Source of the DNA: Glaciimonas sp. PCH181
GTDB taxonomy: Bacteria; Pseudomonadota; Gammaproteobacteria; Burkholderiales; Burkholderiaceae_D
Reading direction: 5' to 3'
NCBI RefSeq assembly: GCF_003056055.1
Contig: NZ_PYFP01000001.1
Location: forward strand, 248,001-312,000
DNA length: 64,000 nucleotides
This document shows positions 56,684 to 64,000 of this stretch, in pieces. The position numbers and the translations under genes were made by a program. The notes beneath the pieces are model-generated. The model did no database searches. It was not told the DNA's origin and saw nothing but the letters and a program-made list of their open reading frames with translations. The first letter of the stretch is position 1. Each line of letters opens with the position of its first letter.

Positions 56684-56960
56684 GCATACGCAGTTGATCT
56701 ATACCGATCCGATGGCGCATGCCGGCGAAGCGGAGGCCGAAGGCGGGCGTCTGACGGCACCGATGCCGGGAAAAATCGTCGCGATTCACGTCAAAAAAGG
56801 TGAAATTGTCGCTAAAGGTGCGCCGCTGTTGGTGATGGAGGCCATGAAAATGGAACATACCATTTCAGCCCCAAGCGCCGATGTGATCGAAGAATTGCTG
56901 TTCGAAGTGGGTGATCAGGTGGCTGACGGTACGCAGTTACTGACGTTAGTCGCGCAGTAA
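56684..56960 (+). pseudogene. 3-methylcrotonyl-CoA carboxylase biotin subunit, C-terminal relic
   Basis: The frame holds the biotinyl domain of a carboxylase alpha subunit: PMAHAGEAEAEGGRLTAPMP, GKIVAIHVKKGEIV, the biotin-attachment motif VMEAMKMEH, and GDQVADGTQLLTLVAQ. The N-terminal biotin carboxylase (about 580 residues) is missing. The upstream end coincides with the IS6 terminus, so an IS6-mediated deletion removed it. PMAHAGEAEAEGG resembles MccA/LiuD of leucine degradation. No ribosome binding site remains. Confidence 0.82.
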
Positions 56961-57109
56961 TCCAACCCGTTTAGGATGCTTGTTTCCGGGGCGGGGATGC
57001 CTGCTATTCCCGCCTTTTATTCCCGTTTTAAGAGATTATCGCCACACACAAGCGCAAACAAGCGTGGAATAATAGGCGCGGCAAAACAGTTGCCATCACC
57101 TACCAGACC

Positions 57110-58174
57110 ATGATTAAAAAAACTAGCGTTGCATCCGGCATTCCTCGTACTTCCACCATCAGCGATGTTGCGCGGGAAGCGAAGGTGGGCAAGACCAGCG
57201 TCTCGCGCTATCTCAATGGCGAAATGGATGCGTTGTCAGAAGATTTACGCAAACGTATCGCCGCCGCCATCGAGAAGCTGAGCTTTCGGCCGAATCAAAT
57301 GGCGCAGGGCCTCAAGCGTGGGCGCACGCGTCTGATCGGCATGGTGGTCGCCGATATTACTAATCCCTATTCAGTAGAAATCATGCGCGGGGTGGAATCG
57401 GCCTGTCAGCAGCACGGCTTTATGTTGATGCTGTGTAATTCGGCCAACGATTTGAAGCTGGAACAGCGTTATCTGGCGTTGCTGACCAACTATCGGGTAG
57501 AAGGTTTGGTCATCAATCCAATTGCATTGCCAGAGGAAGATCTGGAAGTGATACAGCGCACCGGCGTGCCAATGGTGCTGATTGATCGCCGCGCCGATCG
57601 GATCAAATGCGACATGGTGGGGCTGGATAACGATCAGGCCGCCAGTCTGGCAACCCAACATCTGATGGATCAGGGCTACAGCGCGATTCATTTCATCACC
57701 GAACCCATTGGATTTATTAGTAGTCGGTTGGAACGTCAACGCGCTATGCACACCTTGGTCAATGCCAGCGGCGGCGCATGTATCGGCGTGACCTCGGAGG
57801 TGGATTTGAGTGATACGCAAACACTGGATGCGGCATTGCGATTATGTTTGGCAGACGCGGCGCAGCGCCACACGGCTATTTTGGCAAGTAATGGACGGGT
57901 GTTATTACGGGTCGCGCTGGCGTTGCGTGAACTTGGGGCGCAGTGGCCGAAAGATGTCGGATTGCTGGGGTTTGACGATCCGGAATGGGCCGGTTTGGCT
58001 GCTGCGGATGTTTCCAGTATTCGCCAGCCAACTTTTGACATTGGCCATGCGGCGGTCGAATTTTTGATTCAGCGTATCGAGGGCGCGACGCCAGCTGCGC
58101 GGGTCTTGAGTTTTCCAGGCGAGCTAAAAGTGCGCAGCTCAACATTGCCAGTGATATCACCAAAAAAAACTTGA
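57110..58174 (+). CDS. ptxS: LacI-family repressor, PtxS type
   Basis: A 354-residue LacI-type regulator. The N-terminal helix-turn-helix (TISDVAREAKVGKTSVSRYL; FRPNQMAQGLKRGRT) recognises palindromic DNA; residues about 70-345 form the sugar-binding core (VADITNPYSVEIMRGVESA; MVLIDRRADRI; LLGFDDPEWAGLAA). It is followed by kguE-kguK-kguT-kguD, as in the Pseudomonas 2-ketogluconate locus, so it is probably the PtxS repressor releasing DNA on 2-ketogluconate. Two matching operators lie between it and kguE. Confidence 0.88.
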   Translation: MIKKTSVASGIPRTSTISDVAREAKVGKTSVSRYLNGEMDALSEDLRKRIAAAIEKLSFRPNQMAQGLKRGRTRLIGMVVADITNPYSVEIMRGVESACQQHGFMLMLCNSANDLKLEQRYLALLTNYRVEGLVINPIALPEEDLEVIQRTGVPMVLIDRRADRIKCDMVGLDNDQAASLATQHLMDQGYSAIHFITEPIGFISSRLERQRAMHTLVNASGGACIGVTSEVDLSDTQTLDAALRLCLADAAQRHTAILASNGRVLLRVALALRELGAQWPKDVGLLGFDDPEWAGLAAADVSSIRQPTFDIGHAAVEFLIQRIEGATPAARVLSFPGELKVRSSTLPVISPKKT

Positions 58175-58196
58175 CGAAGGGTTTTTTACCGACTAT

Positions 58197-58214
58197 CTTG
58201 GAATCGGTTCCAAG
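58197..58214. promoter_or_regulatory. LacI/PtxS-type operator 1
   Basis: CTTGGAATCGGTTCCAAG has 7-bp inverted arms around a central TCGG. It lies 23 bp after the repressor stop codon. An identical core recurs at 58285-58301. Confidence 0.75.
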
Positions 58215-58284
58215 CTATTTTGTTTGATATTTCTTTCTAACAAGCATAGAAAATCTGACAACTTAGGTTTAATTGTAATTATTT

Positions 58285-58301
58285 TTGGAATCGGTTCCAA
58301 G
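58285..58301. promoter_or_regulatory. LacI/PtxS-type operator 2
   Basis: TTGGAATCGGTTCCAAG repeats the core of operator 1 exactly, 88 bp downstream centre to centre, close to the kgu promoter. Two dyads at this distance permit looping or cooperative repression. Confidence 0.75.
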
Positions 58302-58407
58302 TATTGCAGCAGCATTAAAACCATGAAAATTTAAGCAAATAATAATAAGAATTGCAACATCTACCGCAGCGAGCCATATCAGGCCGCCGGTAAATTAGGA
58401 GACAGTT

Positions 58408-59193
58408 TTGCCATCACCACACATTGTTGTTGTCGCTTCGGCGTACGGCGCGGATAACGTCATCAAACACGGTCATGCCGAGATAGTGCCCATGGCTGCG
58501 GCTGCCGGGGCCGATGGCATTGAAATCCGGCGTGAACTATTCCACGATCCTCTTTGCACTACCGATGCTGCGTTACGGGCGTTGGCAACGCTTATCTGCG
58601 AGCACAATTTGCATGCCGTGTATTCTGCGCCAGCATCGTTATTTCTCGAAAATGGTCAGTTGAATCTGGCCGAACTTGGCGCATTGTTGCGTGAAGCTGA
58701 AGCACTGAATGCGCGCTCTCTTAAACTTCAGTTCGTAGACTATTCCGGCGACTTTGACGTCGCTGATTTGCGCGCCGTTTTAGCGACGACCAAGGTCGCG
58801 TTGCTGGTTGAAAATGGACAATTGCCGACTGGTGGACGCATCGCCGACTTTGCGCATTTTTTCGCCCGTTGTAACGCGGCAGATGTTGCGGTCAGCATGA
58901 CTTTTGATATCGGCAATTGGCGTTGGACTGGCGAAGATCCCTTACAGGCTGCGCAGCAACTCGCATCGTATGTGGATTACATCCATTTCAAAGGCGTGCA
59001 AGGCGAAGGAGTGCGTCGATTTGCTGCTGTCCCCGATGCAGAGACGCTGGCCTATTGGAACGCCTGTCTGGATGTATTGCCGAACGAAGTTCCACGCGGG
59101 ATTGAATATCCGCTGCCGAAAGGCGGCATGGTCGCCGTTGCCAGACAGCATGTATTGCAATTGCGTCAGTTGCAACAAGTAAGTACGGTCTAA
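58408..59193 (+). CDS. kguE: Sugar phosphate isomerase/epimerase, KguE type
   Basis: A 261-residue TIM-barrel protein of the AP-endonuclease-2/xylose-isomerase-like group: GADGIEIRRELFHD, LLVENGQLPTGG, MTFDIGNWRWTGED and VDYIHFKGVQGEG carry the acidic and His metal-ligand positions. KguE is the first structural gene of 2-ketogluconate operons; its exact reaction is uncertain. The start is TTG at 58408 with a strong TTAGGAGA site, and no ATG is close enough to compete. Confidence 0.87.
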   Translation: MPSPHIVVVASAYGADNVIKHGHAEIVPMAAAAGADGIEIRRELFHDPLCTTDAALRALATLICEHNLHAVYSAPASLFLENGQLNLAELGALLREAEALNARSLKLQFVDYSGDFDVADLRAVLATTKVALLVENGQLPTGGRIADFAHFFARCNAADVAVSMTFDIGNWRWTGEDPLQAAQQLASYVDYIHFKGVQGEGVRRFAAVPDAETLAYWNACLDVLPNEVPRGIEYPLPKGGMVAVARQHVLQLRQLQQVSTV

Positions 59194-59256
59194 ACAGATA
59201 AGCCCGGCGCTGACAGTTTAAAAAAATCACACTATAAAATTCAGTTGGAGAGTTGT

Positions 59257-60207
59257 ATGCAAGCACTTGATGTAATCACCTACGGCGAAGCGATGGCCTT
59301 ATTCGTGGCGACTGAAACCGGCGATCTGGGTGATGTCACGTCCTTCGTCAAACGCGCCGCTGGTGCAGAGCTAAACGTGGCGATCGGGTTAGCCCGTTTA
59401 GGTTTTAAAGTTGGCTGGGCCAGTCGTGTCGGGGCTGATTCTTTCGGCCGCTTTGTGTTGAAAACACTGGCGGATGAAAATATCGATACCGGCGCAGTGA
59501 CTGTTGATCCCCAATACCGTACTGGCTTTCAGTTGAAATCCCGCAGCGACGACGGCAGCGATCCGCAAATTGAATACTTTCGGAAAGGCTCGGCAGCCAG
59601 TCATTTGTCGTTGGCGGACTATAACGCTGACTATTTTGGCGCAGCACGTCATCTGCATTTGTCTGGCGTCGCACCGGCAATTTCTGAAACGTCGTACACG
59701 CTGGCGCTACATATTGCGCAAGAAATGCGCGCCGCTGGAAAAAGTATCAGCTTCGATCCTAATTTGCGGCCAACGTTATGGGCTTCGCGTGAAATTATGA
59801 TTGCGCGCTTGAATACGTTGGCTTCCTACGCTGATTGGGTCCTGCCCGGCTTGGCGGAAGGACGGATTTTGACAGGGCTGGATACCCCGCGTGAGATCGC
59901 CGATTTCTATCTGGCGCAAGGTGCAAAAGGCGTCGTCATCAAGTTGGGCGAAGAGGGCGCTTATGTCCGCACCGCAGAACGTGAATGCACCATCGCCGCG
60001 CAACCTGTTGTAAAAGTGGTCGATACGGTCGGCGCGGGCGATGGCTTTGCAGTCGGCGTGATTAGCGCATTGCTGGAAGGCCGCGATATCGCGTTTGCAG
60101 TAGAGCGCGGGAATCGCATCGGCGGCATGGCGATTCAAGTGATCGGCGATAGCGAAGGATTGCCGACGCGGGCCAGACTGGCGCAAGAAGAGTTATTAGT
60201 TGCCTGA
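59257..60207 (+). CDS. kguK: PfkB-family 2-ketogluconate kinase
   Basis: A 316-residue ribokinase-like sugar kinase: GEAMALFVATETGD, GAELNVAIGLARLGFKVGW (substrate lid and Gly-Ala-rich motif), FDPNLRPTLW, and the anion-hole signature VDTVGAGDGFAVGVISAL with catalytic Asp. In the kgu context it phosphorylates 2-ketogluconate to 2-keto-6-phosphogluconate. KdgK (2-keto-3-deoxygluconate kinase) is the closest alternative. I start at ATG 59257, which has GGAGAG upstream. Confidence 0.88.
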   Translation: MQALDVITYGEAMALFVATETGDLGDVTSFVKRAAGAELNVAIGLARLGFKVGWASRVGADSFGRFVLKTLADENIDTGAVTVDPQYRTGFQLKSRSDDGSDPQIEYFRKGSAASHLSLADYNADYFGAARHLHLSGVAPAISETSYTLALHIAQEMRAAGKSISFDPNLRPTLWASREIMIARLNTLASYADWVLPGLAEGRILTGLDTPREIADFYLAQGAKGVVIKLGEEGAYVRTAERECTIAAQPVVKVVDTVGAGDGFAVGVISALLEGRDIAFAVERGNRIGGMAIQVIGDSEGLPTRARLAQEELLVA

Positions 60208-60277
60208 GTATGATCGTTTAAAAAATTTCGTAAGTCCTCAATAAGAACCTTAAAAACAATCTATCTAAGAGAAAATC

Positions 60278-61558
60278 ATGGAGACAAAAAAATTAGCAGC
60301 CCGGCGTTGGTGGTATATCATGCCGATCGTTTTTATTACCTATAGTCTGGCATATCTGGATCGCGCCAACTATGGCTTTGCAGCCGCTGCGGGAATTAAT
60401 ACAGACCTTGGTATTACGCATGGCACGTCATCGTTAATCGGTGCGTTGTTCTTTCTGGGTTATTTTTTCTTTCAGATTCCAGGCGCAATGTATGCCCAGC
60501 GCGGCAGCGTCAAGAAAATGATTTTCTGGAGCTTGATTTTGTGGGGTGCCTGTGCTGCGTTGACTGGGATGGTCAGCAATATCCCCATGCTGATGGTGAT
60601 CCGCTTCACGCTCGGCGTGGTGGAGGCCGCGGTAATGCCAGCGATGCTGATCTACATTTGCAATTGGTTCACCAAAACGGAACGTTCGCGTGCGAACACA
60701 TTTTTGATTCTGGGTAATCCGGTGACGGTCTTGTGGATGTCAGTGCTGTCGGGTTATCTGGTCAACAGTTTCGGCTGGCGTCATATGATGATTGCAGAGG
60801 GTATCCCGGCGATTATCTGGGCGGTAATTTGGTGGTTTGTGGTGCAGGATAAACCGGCTGAGTCGACTTGGTTATCGCCGGAGGAAAAGGCGGATATTAA
60901 AGCGGCGCTGGATAGCGAACAAGCAGGGATGAAGCCGGTGCGTAATTATACCGAGGCATTCAAGTCGCCAGCAGTGATGAAGCTTTGCGCGCAGTATTTT
61001 TGCTGGAGTATTGGGGTGTATGGATTCGTTTTGTGGTTGCCGTCGATTTTGAAGAATGCTTCGGCGATTAGTATGGTTGAGACGGGGTGGTTGTCTGCGG
61101 TGCCTTATCTGGCTGCGATTATTGCGATGTTGTTGTCGTCATGGGCGTCGGATAAATTGCAGAATCGGAAGTTGTTTGTCTGGCCTGCTTTGTTGATTGC
61201 GGCGATTGCTTTTCTGGGGTCGTTTTTGATTGGTAGTGGGCATTTTTGGTGGTCATATACTTTGTTGGTGATTGCTGGGGCCGCTATGTATGCGCCATAT
61301 GGGCCATTTTTTGCGATTATTCCGGAGTTGTTGCCGAAGAATGTCGCTGGTGGTGCGATGGCGTTGATTAATAGTATGGGGGCGTTGGGGTCGTTTTTGG
61401 GGTCGTATGTTGTGGGTTATTTAAATGGGGCTACTGGTAGCCCGATGGCGTCGTATTTGTTTATGGCTGGGGGATTGTTAATGGCGGTGGTGTTGACTTT
61501 GTGGGTTAAGGGGCCGGTTGAAGTTAAGGCTGTGGGTGGGCAGTTGCGTTCGGCGTAA
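60278..61558 (+). CDS. kguT: MFS transporter, 2-ketogluconate type
   Basis: This 426-residue permease shows twelve hydrophobic segments and the ACS-family hallmark FITYSLAYLDRANYGFAAAAG, then GALFFLGYFFFQIPGAMYAQ and RFTLGVVEAAVMPAMLIYIC. It belongs to the group with 2-ketogluconate, hexuronate and tartrate carriers. Position after the kinase and before the reductase matches kguT. It imports 2-ketogluconate by proton symport. Confidence 0.9.
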   Translation: METKKLAARRWWYIMPIVFITYSLAYLDRANYGFAAAAGINTDLGITHGTSSLIGALFFLGYFFFQIPGAMYAQRGSVKKMIFWSLILWGACAALTGMVSNIPMLMVIRFTLGVVEAAVMPAMLIYICNWFTKTERSRANTFLILGNPVTVLWMSVLSGYLVNSFGWRHMMIAEGIPAIIWAVIWWFVVQDKPAESTWLSPEEKADIKAALDSEQAGMKPVRNYTEAFKSPAVMKLCAQYFCWSIGVYGFVLWLPSILKNASAISMVETGWLSAVPYLAAIIAMLLSSWASDKLQNRKLFVWPALLIAAIAFLGSFLIGSGHFWWSYTLLVIAGAAMYAPYGPFFAIIPELLPKNVAGGAMALINSMGALGSFLGSYVVGYLNGATGSPMASYLFMAGGLLMAVVLTLWVKGPVEVKAVGGQLRSA

Positions 61559-61599
61559 GGGTTTGGTTCGGTTAGTCGGTAATTGAAATGCTATGTTCT

Positions 61600-61700
61600 T
61601 CGCGGTTAGTTCGCCGGGGGTGCCTAGCCGAAGCAAGAAAAAGTGACTACCGGTCGGGCTACCGCCGACAGAGCCTCTACGGAGCGCAAACCGTTTCAAT
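61600..61700. repeat. Dispersed intergenic repeat, copy near kguD
   Basis: The kguT-kguD gap carries GGAGCGCAAACCGTTTCA, close to GGAGCGCCAACCGTTTCA at about 15332-15349. A second word (AAAAAGTGACTACCGG) resembles the complement of the 15.25-kb copy (TAAAGTGACCGG). This points to a short repeat family with shuffled parts. Confidence 0.45.
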
Positions 61701-61734
61701 TACCACTCAATCTAAACCACACCAAAAATTAATC

Positions 61735-62703
61735 ATGCAATCTAAAATCATCCTCTACAAAAAAGTCTCCAACGACGTCCTGGCGATGCTAAAAGCGCGC
61801 TTCCAAGTAACCCAGTTCGATACCATCAACGCTACCAACCACGATGCCTTTATCGCCGAGTTGGCAACCGCCGAAGGACTCATCGGCGCCAGCGTAAAAA
61901 TTGACGCCGCAATCCTCGACGCAGCCCCCAACCTGAAAGCCATCTCAACAATCTCCGTAGGCATTGACCAATTCGATCCAGCCGACCTAACCCAGCGCGG
62001 CATAGTCCTGTTAAACACCCCTGATGTCCTGACGCAAACAACCGCCGACACCGGCTTCGCCCTAATCTTAGCCACAGCAAGACGCGTAGTAGAAATGGCC
62101 GACTACGTCCGTGCCGGAAACTGGAAACATAGCATCGGCCCCGACTGTTTCGGCACCGACGTCCAGGGAAAAACCCTCGGCATCATCGGCATGGGCCGCA
62201 TCGGCGGTGCAGTCGCCCGCCGCGCCGCACTCGGCTTCGGCATGCGCGTGCTATATACAAACCGCTCCCCTAATCCCGCCGCAGAACAAGCCTACAGCGC
62301 CAGGTTCACCGCACTAGATGACCTGCTAAAAACCGCCGATTTCGTCTGCGTCACAGTCCCGCTAACACCAGAAACCCAAGGCATGATCGGCGCGCGCGAA
62401 TTAGCACTAATGCCTGCCCACGCCATTTTGATCAACATTTCACGTGGCAGCATCATCGATGAACCCGCATTAATCGCCGCACTAGAAAAAGGCCAGCTAC
62501 GCGGTGCCGGGCTAGACGTATTTGCCCAAGAACCCGTATCCGCAGACTCCCCATTACTACGTATGAAAAACGTCGTTGCGCTGCCGCACATCGGCTCAGC
62601 CACACACGAAACCCGACACGGTATGGCCGTCTGCGCAGCGCAAAACCTTATCGACGCACTAGATGGAAAAAAGTCTACTAACGCAGTAAATCCCCAACGT
62701 TAA
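61735..62703 (+). CDS. kguD: 2-keto-6-phosphogluconate reductase (2-hydroxyacid dehydrogenase), KguD type
   Basis: A 322-residue D-2-hydroxyacid dehydrogenase (GhrB-like): NAD(P)-binding GKTLGIIGMGRIGGAVARRA, substrate-binding STISVGIDQFD, catalytic Arg in NISRGSIIDEPALI, Glu in DVFAQEPVSADS and His in PHIGSATHETRH. In the kgu operon it reduces 2-keto-6-phosphogluconate to 6-phosphogluconate, entering the Entner-Doudoroff or pentose phosphate route. ATG at 61735 is the start; upstream in-frame sequence overlaps a repeat and has no match. It lies 176 bp after kguT. Confidence 0.88.
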   Translation: MQSKIILYKKVSNDVLAMLKARFQVTQFDTINATNHDAFIAELATAEGLIGASVKIDAAILDAAPNLKAISTISVGIDQFDPADLTQRGIVLLNTPDVLTQTTADTGFALILATARRVVEMADYVRAGNWKHSIGPDCFGTDVQGKTLGIIGMGRIGGAVARRAALGFGMRVLYTNRSPNPAAEQAYSARFTALDDLLKTADFVCVTVPLTPETQGMIGARELALMPAHAILINISRGSIIDEPALIAALEKGQLRGAGLDVFAQEPVSADSPLLRMKNVVALPHIGSATHETRHGMAVCAAQNLIDALDGKKSTNAVNPQR

Positions 62704-62748
62704 TAGACCAAGAGTTGACTGAAACTGCGTGAACAGGCAACCAACCTG

Positions 62749-64000
62749 TCACGCCACCTTCAACACAGCTTCCTCCGGTTGACTGCGCAATAGTTCCGCC
62801 CGACGAAGAGCATATTTCTTAATCGCCTCCGCCTTCACCGGACCAAAACCACGAATATCCTGTGGCAATGCCGCCAGCAAAATCGCCTGCGAAAGATTGG
62901 TCGCTGTAATAGTCGAACACAGCTCCTCTATCTCCGAAAAATACTCCGCAACCAGACGGCGCTCATGCTGACGCTCGATGTTATAGCCAAATACATCCAG
63001 TGGCGTTCCCCGCAAGCCCCGTAGCCGCGCCAGAACATTAAACGCAGACAAAATCCAAGGACCGAATTTCCGTTTCTGCGGCCGTCCTGTAGCGGGATCA
63101 ATTTTAGAAATCAATGGTGGCGATAACCAAAGAGAAATTTTCTTGGAATCTGAAAACTGACCCGCAAGAGAAGCCTTGAATTCAGCGCTGGCATACAGTC
63201 GTGCTACTTCGTACTCATCCTTATAAGCCATCAATTTATACGCACTGACCGCCACCGCATGGGTCAATTCTTCGCTAGTCGAGATAGCCTTTTCAGCCAA
63301 ACGCACACGCTCTACCAGCGCCCGATAACGCTCTGCATAACCAATATTTTGATACGCAATCAAATCCTGAAAACGACGTGCAATAAGTTGATCCAAAGTT
63401 TCAGCAATGTCAGCGACGGCATTGCCATCCAGCATCAACAAAGTCTCTGGACTAGCAGCAGCAATCCGCCCCCACGTAAAGGCACGCCGATTCAGCGCCA
63501 CGGCCGCACCGTTCAATTCAATCGTCCGATCGATCGCCTCAAACGATAACGGCACCAAGCCTTTTTGCCACGCATAACCTAACATCAACGTATGCGTCGT
63601 CACCGTATCGCCGAAGATTTTCTGGGCTAGCGCACCGACCTTCAACGAATGAAAGGCGCTATCCGCACAACGTTGACTCACCCGGTCTACCATCCGCTGC
63701 ACGGGCAGGGTTGCATCGCGCTCGGCAATCACGGCGGAGGTTGGTGTCTCATCCAGATTCAATATGGCCGCTGTGCAAGTCGGCGATAGTTTGATCAACG
63801 TATCGGCAGCCGACGCCACGACCAGATCCGCGCCCAACAACAAATCGACCGATCCCGGTCCGATCCGTACCGCGTAAATATCTTCAGGCGATGCCGCAAT
63901 CCGCACTTGACTAACAACCGCGCCATTTTTCTGCGCCAAACCAGTGAAATCGAGTACCGTCGACCCTTTGCCTTCCAGATGCGCGGCTCCGCCCAGTAAT
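62749..64000 (-). CDS. Indolepyruvate ferredoxin oxidoreductase paralogue (partial)
   Basis: The last 417 codons of a gene that continues beyond the window. It shows the gamma domain and C-terminus of the fused enzyme at 52.2 kb: LLGGAAHLEGKGSTVLDFTG, LAQKNGAVVSQVRIA, AYKLMAYKDEYEVARLYAS, LRGTPLDVFGYNIERQ and LPQDIRGFGPVKAEAIKK. It is a clearly diverged paralogue, as VVSHIQIAPTP versus VVSQVRIAASP shows. Regulation and full length cannot be seen. Confidence 0.88.
   Translation of the reverse strand, partial: LLGGAAHLEGKGSTVLDFTGLAQKNGAVVSQVRIAASPEDIYAVRIGPGSVDLLLGADLVVASAADTLIKLSPTCTAAILNLDETPTSAVIAERDATLPVQRMVDRVSQRCADSAFHSLKVGALAQKIFGDTVTTHTLMLGYAWQKGLVPLSFEAIDRTIELNGAAVALNRRAFTWGRIAAASPETLLMLDGNAVADIAETLDQLIARRFQDLIAYQNIGYAERYRALVERVRLAEKAISTSEELTHAVAVSAYKLMAYKDEYEVARLYASAEFKASLAGQFSDSKKISLWLSPPLISKIDPATGRPQKRKFGPWILSAFNVLARLRGLRGTPLDVFGYNIERQHERRLVAEYFSEIEELCSTITATNLSQAILLAALPQDIRGFGPVKAEAIKKYALRRAELLRSQPEEAVLKVA

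Noticed and set aside
55851..56691. Target-site duplication around the IS6 element
   Set aside because: The 8 bp on either side do not match, so no duplication is claimed.

Overview
The window looks like a chromosomal segment of an aerobic, metabolically versatile betaproteobacterium. Gene content and order suggest Burkholderiales, probably an Oxalobacteraceae-type soil or freshwater organism such as Collimonas, Glaciimonas or Herminiimonas; this placement is inferred from gene families, not from a marker gene. No rRNA or tRNA genes and no CRISPR array were seen. Most of the window is accessory catabolism: transporters, regulators and short pathways, with several gene relics between them.

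Layout. (1) 0-3 kb: an exported protein of unknown function, then a LysR regulator divergent from a short-chain dehydrogenase, followed by a ParE-type toxin relic. (2) 3.3-11.1 kb, minus strand: an N-acetylglucosamine/chitobiose uptake and catabolism operon (binding protein, intrinsic terminator, two permeases, ATPase, amino-sugar kinase, NagA deacetylase, SIS-type GlcN-6-P deaminase). (3) 11.5-15.2 kb: a second sugar-binding protein with no permeases, followed directly by an OmpR-type response regulator and a histidine kinase. (4) 15.5-20.4 kb: a decaying acyl-CoA-type cluster (acyl-CoA ligase pseudogene, acyl-CoA dehydrogenase tail, 3'-truncated amidohydrolase) around an intact gene for one polypeptide with three complete TetR regulator units. 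This is the most unusual object in the window. A perfect 13-bp inverted repeat lies upstream of the amidohydrolase. (5) 21-24 kb: a secreted serine endopeptidase with PKD/Ig-like repeats and a C-terminal chitin-binding-like module, which fits the GlcNAc operon. (6) 24.1-31.5 kb: a complete lower meta-cleavage pathway (tautomerase, hydratase, acylating aldehyde dehydrogenase, aldolase, decarboxylase) with an MFS importer and a cupin protein, bounded by two IclR regulators and two near-identical terminators. (7) 32.7-34.8 kb: relics of P450, ferredoxin, extradiol dioxygenase and FAH-family genes around an intact SDR. (8) 35.2-42.4 kb: an organic-acid island (GntR with two winged-helix units, a binding protein without signal peptide, aconitase, Tat-exported lactonase, MFS). 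(9) 42.8-50.7 kb: single genes including patatin, two LysE exporters, a VOC protein, a SnoaL-kinase fusion with a leader peptide and terminator in its 5' leader, an AraC-GyrI regulator, and a GGDEF-EAL gene split by an amber codon. (10) 51.2-55.7 kb: LysR and a fused indolepyruvate:ferredoxin oxidoreductase; a second paralogue enters at the right edge. (11) 55.9-57 kb: an IS6-family element abutting a beheaded biotin-carboxylase subunit. (12) 57.1-62.7 kb: a ptxS-kguE-kguK-kguT-kguD 2-ketogluconate operon with two matching LacI-type operators.

Functionally the segment combines chitin/GlcNAc use (exported chitin-binding protease, GlcNAc import and catabolism), ketogluconate use, the lower end of aromatic meta-cleavage, and arylpyruvate oxidation. 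Several pathways have been lost by truncation, frameshift and nonsense mutation.
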